Assembly (NCBI GenBank): GCA_003667245.1
Contig: RCNN01000055.1
Span: forward strand, 16,081-80,080
Reading direction: 5' to 3'
DNA length: 64,000 nt
From: Heterostelium multicystogenum
Lineage: Eukaryota > Evosea > Eumycetozoa > Acytosteliales > Acytosteliaceae
Shown here: one piece after another, positions 60,162 to 64,000 of the stretch
Layout: each line of letters starts with the position of its first letter
How positions within the stretch are numbered: position 1 is the stretch's first letter
Notes under the pieces: model-generated
Told to the model about the DNA's origin: nothing
Seen by the model: the letters and a program-made list of their open reading frames with translations, nothing else
The model's database searches: none
Translations under genes and position numbers: made by a program

Positions 60162-60511
60162 CTGCAATGAAGCATTAGTGTTGTCCATTTTACAATCAAA
60201 ATAGTTAAATAAATCCTTTTAAATTCTCCTCACTTTATTATTTTACATTCATTCAAACATCAATCCTTTCATAATTTACAATTTCCCTGGAGTCAACTGG
60301 AAGATGGGAATTTATTTGATTTATTTTAAAAATTATTTTCTTTATAAACTTATATATGTATATTTCCCTATAAAATTACAAGTAATAAAAATAGATCTAA
60401 TTTAGCGTCTTTAAAGTTTGTAAATAAAACAACTTGCAACTGATACCAAAATACTTAATCTAACCCGCCATAATTGATTGCACTTGCTATAGAATTAATG
60501 ATCGATTTATT

Positions 60512-63500
60512 TTATTTCAACATTTGATTAATTTTGTCCACTTGCACTCCAACAGCAGAATCTTTCTTTGCTGCTTGGTCAATGGTTGTTTTGATTGTTT
60601 CGAAATGTCTATTTACAACTGGATATTTCTTGCCATCTGTAATTATTTGTTCTATTAAATCTAAAATGGCTTTCTTTACGACGGTATACTTGGTTGTATT
60701 CAAACATTCAAGAAGGTTCTCAATGAATGATGGTACCCAACGCTCCGATAGATATTTTGAATCTTCATTTCCCTTCTCCCATATGGCATGTATGACTAGT
60801 TTCATTGATGAAAGGATTGATACTTGTTCACTCCATATGCTATGAATAAGATTCTCTAACAATTTATCTGCTAGATTAGCATTTTTGATTTGAGTTTCTG
60901 CGCTTTGCTGCTGCATAGGCCTCTCCAATAACGTTGTAAGCCGAAGTTCTGACCATAATCATCAATGGCTTTGTTTTGGGGTCTACTTCTTCAGAATCTT
61001 TCTTTCTTTTTCTTGTTCAAACAATATTGATTCATAATCTCGATGACTTTTTGATATACATCCACATCTTTGAATGCAGAGATAATCTTTTGCAAGATTG
61101 GCCATTGCTTTTCTCTTGTATTCCAATCCGATTTCTTACACTCTTGATCATTATTGAAAGGATATCGGCAGGTAAGGGCATTTTTCCGTCATTGGCAGAG
61201 GATTTGATTTCTTTCACAACAAATTGTACAAATAGTAGACATCGACTCTAAAGGGTATCTTTTCCGGCATAGGTCTTTCCTGCTAGTCCTTTACCAACCA
61301 GATCCAATACAATAGGTAAATGTCCTTGCATCATATTTTTAATATCATTGGTAAGATGCGATAGACAGAGTGCTCCTTGTTGCTTTGCTGTCCAAGAGCT
61401 AGAAAGTATAGATAGATATCATCTTGATAATTTCGTCAGTGTAAAGTTTGACGTTTCCAATAGAGTTGTCCGTCCCATATGTTCTTGAAAAGATCAGCAA
61501 CCTCTTGTTTTGGATGTGAACGGAAGAAATAGAGGAAAGGAATTAGATCTTTGTTGAATGGTTGAATCTCAGCTGAGGCTATCTTGTAAAGCTCACGGAA
61601 GAAAAGTCCTGATGCTTCCAAAGCAACTGTTTCATCAACTTGACTTGGTACCTCTCCAGTCTCTTTGTTTGGTATGACCAATCCCATAACCTGAGCGATT
61701 GCTTGCTTGATAACTTTGTTGTTATTGGATTTCTTAATGGTAATGCAGAGAGTTGAGACGAATTGTCTTCTTGTAGCTGGAGATTTGTCCATAATCGATG
61801 GGAAGATTGCATTGATAAGCTTTTGCATGAGTGGTTCTGGTACATCTACAGAGACATATCGAGATGTGAATAGATTTGAGATAAACTTGGCTACACCAAC
61901 TCTTGTGACAATACCAACACTGAATTGTATCATATTAATGATATTCAACATGACATCGGAAATGTTGCTTTGATCAATATATTTAATCAGTGTTTTCAAG
62001 GATATCGTTGAGTGGAGATGTTTTCGAGACTTCAATTCTGACTTTTTCTAGTTGCTCTTGAGTCAAATTATATGATTCGGCGTGCATTGTTGCATAGTTG
62101 AAAGCTGCTGACTCCATTGATGAGAGGGACTCCAACAAAACATGAACCATTTCTGAGACATAAGGCTTAATCAATTCTTTAGAGGTATTTGTGATTTTTT
62201 GAAGTTGTTGTACTGTGAAGATCTTTACTTCTTTTGACTCATTAGAAATACCTTTTTGTAAGAGCAATGGGAGAACTACTTTGAGAATATGCCCGGCTGT
62301 AGCTTTTGATGTGGATGTTGGATCTACAAGTCTAAGAAGTTACTGTACCAAGTGATTTGATAGAAGACTCTGCGGCTTTTCTGACTGATTCCTTAATATC
62401 GTCAAGTGTTCTGAAGTTCATGTAAAATAACTCCTCAATGTATGGTAGCAGCTCTTGTGAAGAGGCATGAGAGATGGTATCTGGAATGGCTGCACAGCTT
62501 GCTTCACGAACACGCCAGGCTGATTGACCCATACCTTGAATTAGGTCTTTAATGATTGGCTCAAAAATACTTGGGGAAGATATCTTTAGTATCAATGATA
62601 GAGTTCATAATATTCTTCATTGAAGTTGCAAATCTTTGGTGATGGGATCATAGATATAACGATAGATCTTTGGCACCAAAATATGGAAGCAATGGAGCAA
62701 ACTCTTTCTTTTGCTTTTTGAGGCTAATGATACTATGGCGAATGATGCACCCTTCTTTGAATTCCAAATTTGGTGATGTGAAAGAGAGGTTCATAAATTT
62801 TATAGATCATATCTGGTTTTACCAAAGATCGGTCGATAAAGTGCTTAGTTCCTTAAAAGTAGCAACCTGACCAGTCTTTCCACTGCACCTTCAGGTAATA
62901 GTTCGGAGGATCCAGGTGCTTTCTGAGCTGGTTTTCCGGCAAGTGTTTTTGAAAGATTTGAGACAAGGAATTCTTTGAAAAGCTGGATCTTTGCTGGCTT
63001 CATATACTAGAGTCAAACCTTTGGATGCAATATCCTGGGTCAACTCATTGTTATCGGAAAGTAACGAAGCAGAATCCATTTTGGATCTGAGGTAACAATG
63101 ATTGAATCTCTGGTCGAGAACCAAAGTTTTTCAAAATACACAACATCCATGTACCAGCCGAGCATCTTGTGACTGGTGATTGTCTATCTGAGAAATATGA
63201 GCTAAGTATTCTTTCAAGAGTTGCAACTAGTTCTTGATTCTTTTCTTTCGTTGCAAGACTCCGCCATTGGTACATCATGATCCTTGTGGGTCAATAAATT
63301 CATTTTCCTCTTGTATTTCTGCTTTAAGTTCCTCAGTTTGAAAGGTGAGAAATGGTTGAATTGAATTTGATTGCATCAAATGGTCTCCAATAATCAAAGA
63401 GAGAGTATCACCAATTGTAAATTGCAACTCTTCGTTCTTGTTGTTGGACCTGTTTAAATAGACAATCAACCATATATTTTACGTGTAGCACCAAGATTGG

Positions 63501-64000
63501 GATCACCAAAGACTGACCCAACCAATGATGATTAGCACTGATTCAGCTACACCTCTCTCACTTCCGACCTCTAACATAGCTGCAAGTTCCTTGATAAGGG
63601 CTTCTTTTTTCTTCTTTACTTAAGTATGGGATTGGTGCATATAGGCCAATGATTCCTACACATGCAATTGATGCCACCTTCAATGTAATATTGGTATTCT
63701 TAAAGAATTCCTTGATATGACTAATAAGGTTCTCTAAAATTTTTTGTTCACTTATGAGCTTATCTAATGGTTTCTTATCATGTTGATTCCTTTGCAATTA
63801 TATAGGAGAGTGCATAGAGTGGTCCAAAAATTTCCAGTTGATCTTTGACAGTTGAGATAGTCTTGAAGATATTGATCGACAGTTGAAGTAAGTACATTCT
63901 CTGGAAGTTGATGGTGCTACTAAACCCAATCATCTTTGCAATGAGTTCTCTTGTTGAATAATTTTCCATTCTTTAGGAATTGTTGAAGTAGGTCATTCTT
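60512..64000 (-). CDS. ecm29: proteasome adaptor ECM29, C-terminal part (5' end beyond window)
   Basis: HEAT-repeat scaffold that binds the 26S proteasome and links it to its quality control and to membranes and motors. Minus strand; the N-terminus lies to the right of the window and the stop is at 60512 (...VDKINQMLK). Recognisable ECM29 motifs: DLIQGMGQSAWRVREASCAA, RTLDDIKESVRKAAESSIKS, PYVSEMVHVLLESLSSMESA, TSPLNDILENTD, VRTLS-like repeats around LKTLIKYIDQSNISDVMLN, SPATRRQFVSTLCITIKKSN and ALEASGLFFRELYKIASAEI. Further right are DSASLLSDNNELTQDIASKG and LGLVYE-type helices with SPVTRCSAGTWMLCILKNFG. At least eight single-base frame changes interrupt the reading, so residue numbering is unreliable. 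Confidence 0.9.

Noticed and set aside
1..64000. In-frame TAA/TAG/TGA within genes as evidence of an alternative genetic code
   Set aside because: At each site the reading frame shifts and the stop is not translated through; intact genes use all three stops normally.
1..64000. A dedicated biosynthetic, defence or toxin cluster
   Set aside because: Neighbouring genes are unrelated housekeeping functions on alternating strands; no shared regulation or pathway is visible.

Overview
This is an AT-rich nuclear fragment from a dictyostelid social amoeba. The evidence is short (about 60-110 nt) GTAAGT-type introns with very AT-rich interiors, (AAC)n/(AAT)n and TAAA microsatellites between genes, Ser/Thr/Asn/Gln homopolymers inside proteins, EGF-type surface proteins, a GH9 cellulase of the spore/stalk type, and a TRE-like retroelement remnant sitting next to a tRNA gene. 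Species cannot be fixed from sequence alone; codon use is less extreme than D. discoideum, so one of the other groups is likely.

Layout. 0-12.8 kb: 3' part of an EGF-domain membrane protein (+), a 77-residue NDUFA4/B12D-like protein in three small exons (+), dolichol kinase (-), an ABCF ATPase with a huge Lys/Glu repeat N-terminus (+) and a GT49 glycosyltransferase (-). 12.8-16 kb: non-coding. 16-24 kb: a Ser/Thr/Pro-rich protein (+), the spliceosomal factor PRP3 (-), tRNA-Met(CAT) and a BTB-BACK-MATH protein (-). 24-32 kb: long AT-rich spacers around a GH9 endoglucanase (-). 32-42 kb: tRNA-His guanylyltransferase (-), a probable mitochondrial protein (+), an RNI-type LRR protein (-), mitochondrial acyl carrier protein (+), a SUV39-type SET methyltransferase (-) and the NatC subunit NAA38 (+). 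42.6-44.6 kb: a small transposon island (tRNA-like Pol III unit, poly-T tracts, 5'-truncated non-LTR element) beside tRNA-Pro(TGG). 46-58.5 kb: a type I membrane protein (+), TTC5 (-), tRNA-Gln(TTG), an AlkB-family dioxygenase (+), a four-helix membrane protein (+), a COA1/TIM21-like mitochondrial protein (+) and NOC1/CEBPZ (+). 58.5-64 kb: small ORFs, a relic of an EGF-type gene related to the first gene, a small spliced gene with a long hairpin in its intron, and the 3' part of proteasome adaptor ECM29 (-).

The genes are mostly unrelated housekeeping genes, as expected for a eukaryotic chromosome; there is no operon or dedicated cluster. The ACP, NDUFA4-like and COA1-like genes share a mitochondrial respiratory theme only loosely.

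An important caveat: about fifteen of the genes can only be read through one or more single-base frame changes, usually at short homopolymers and in both directions, while splice sites and protein families stay intact. This looks like consensus error in a draft assembly, worst at 55-64 kb and 32-34 kb, rather than mass pseudogenisation. The best candidates for something undescribed are structured non-coding elements: an island near 31.8 kb with a dictyostelid-type upstream element, a possibly related island at 15.3 kb, a stem-and-T-run structure at 45.0 kb and a 36-bp hairpin at 59.9 kb.
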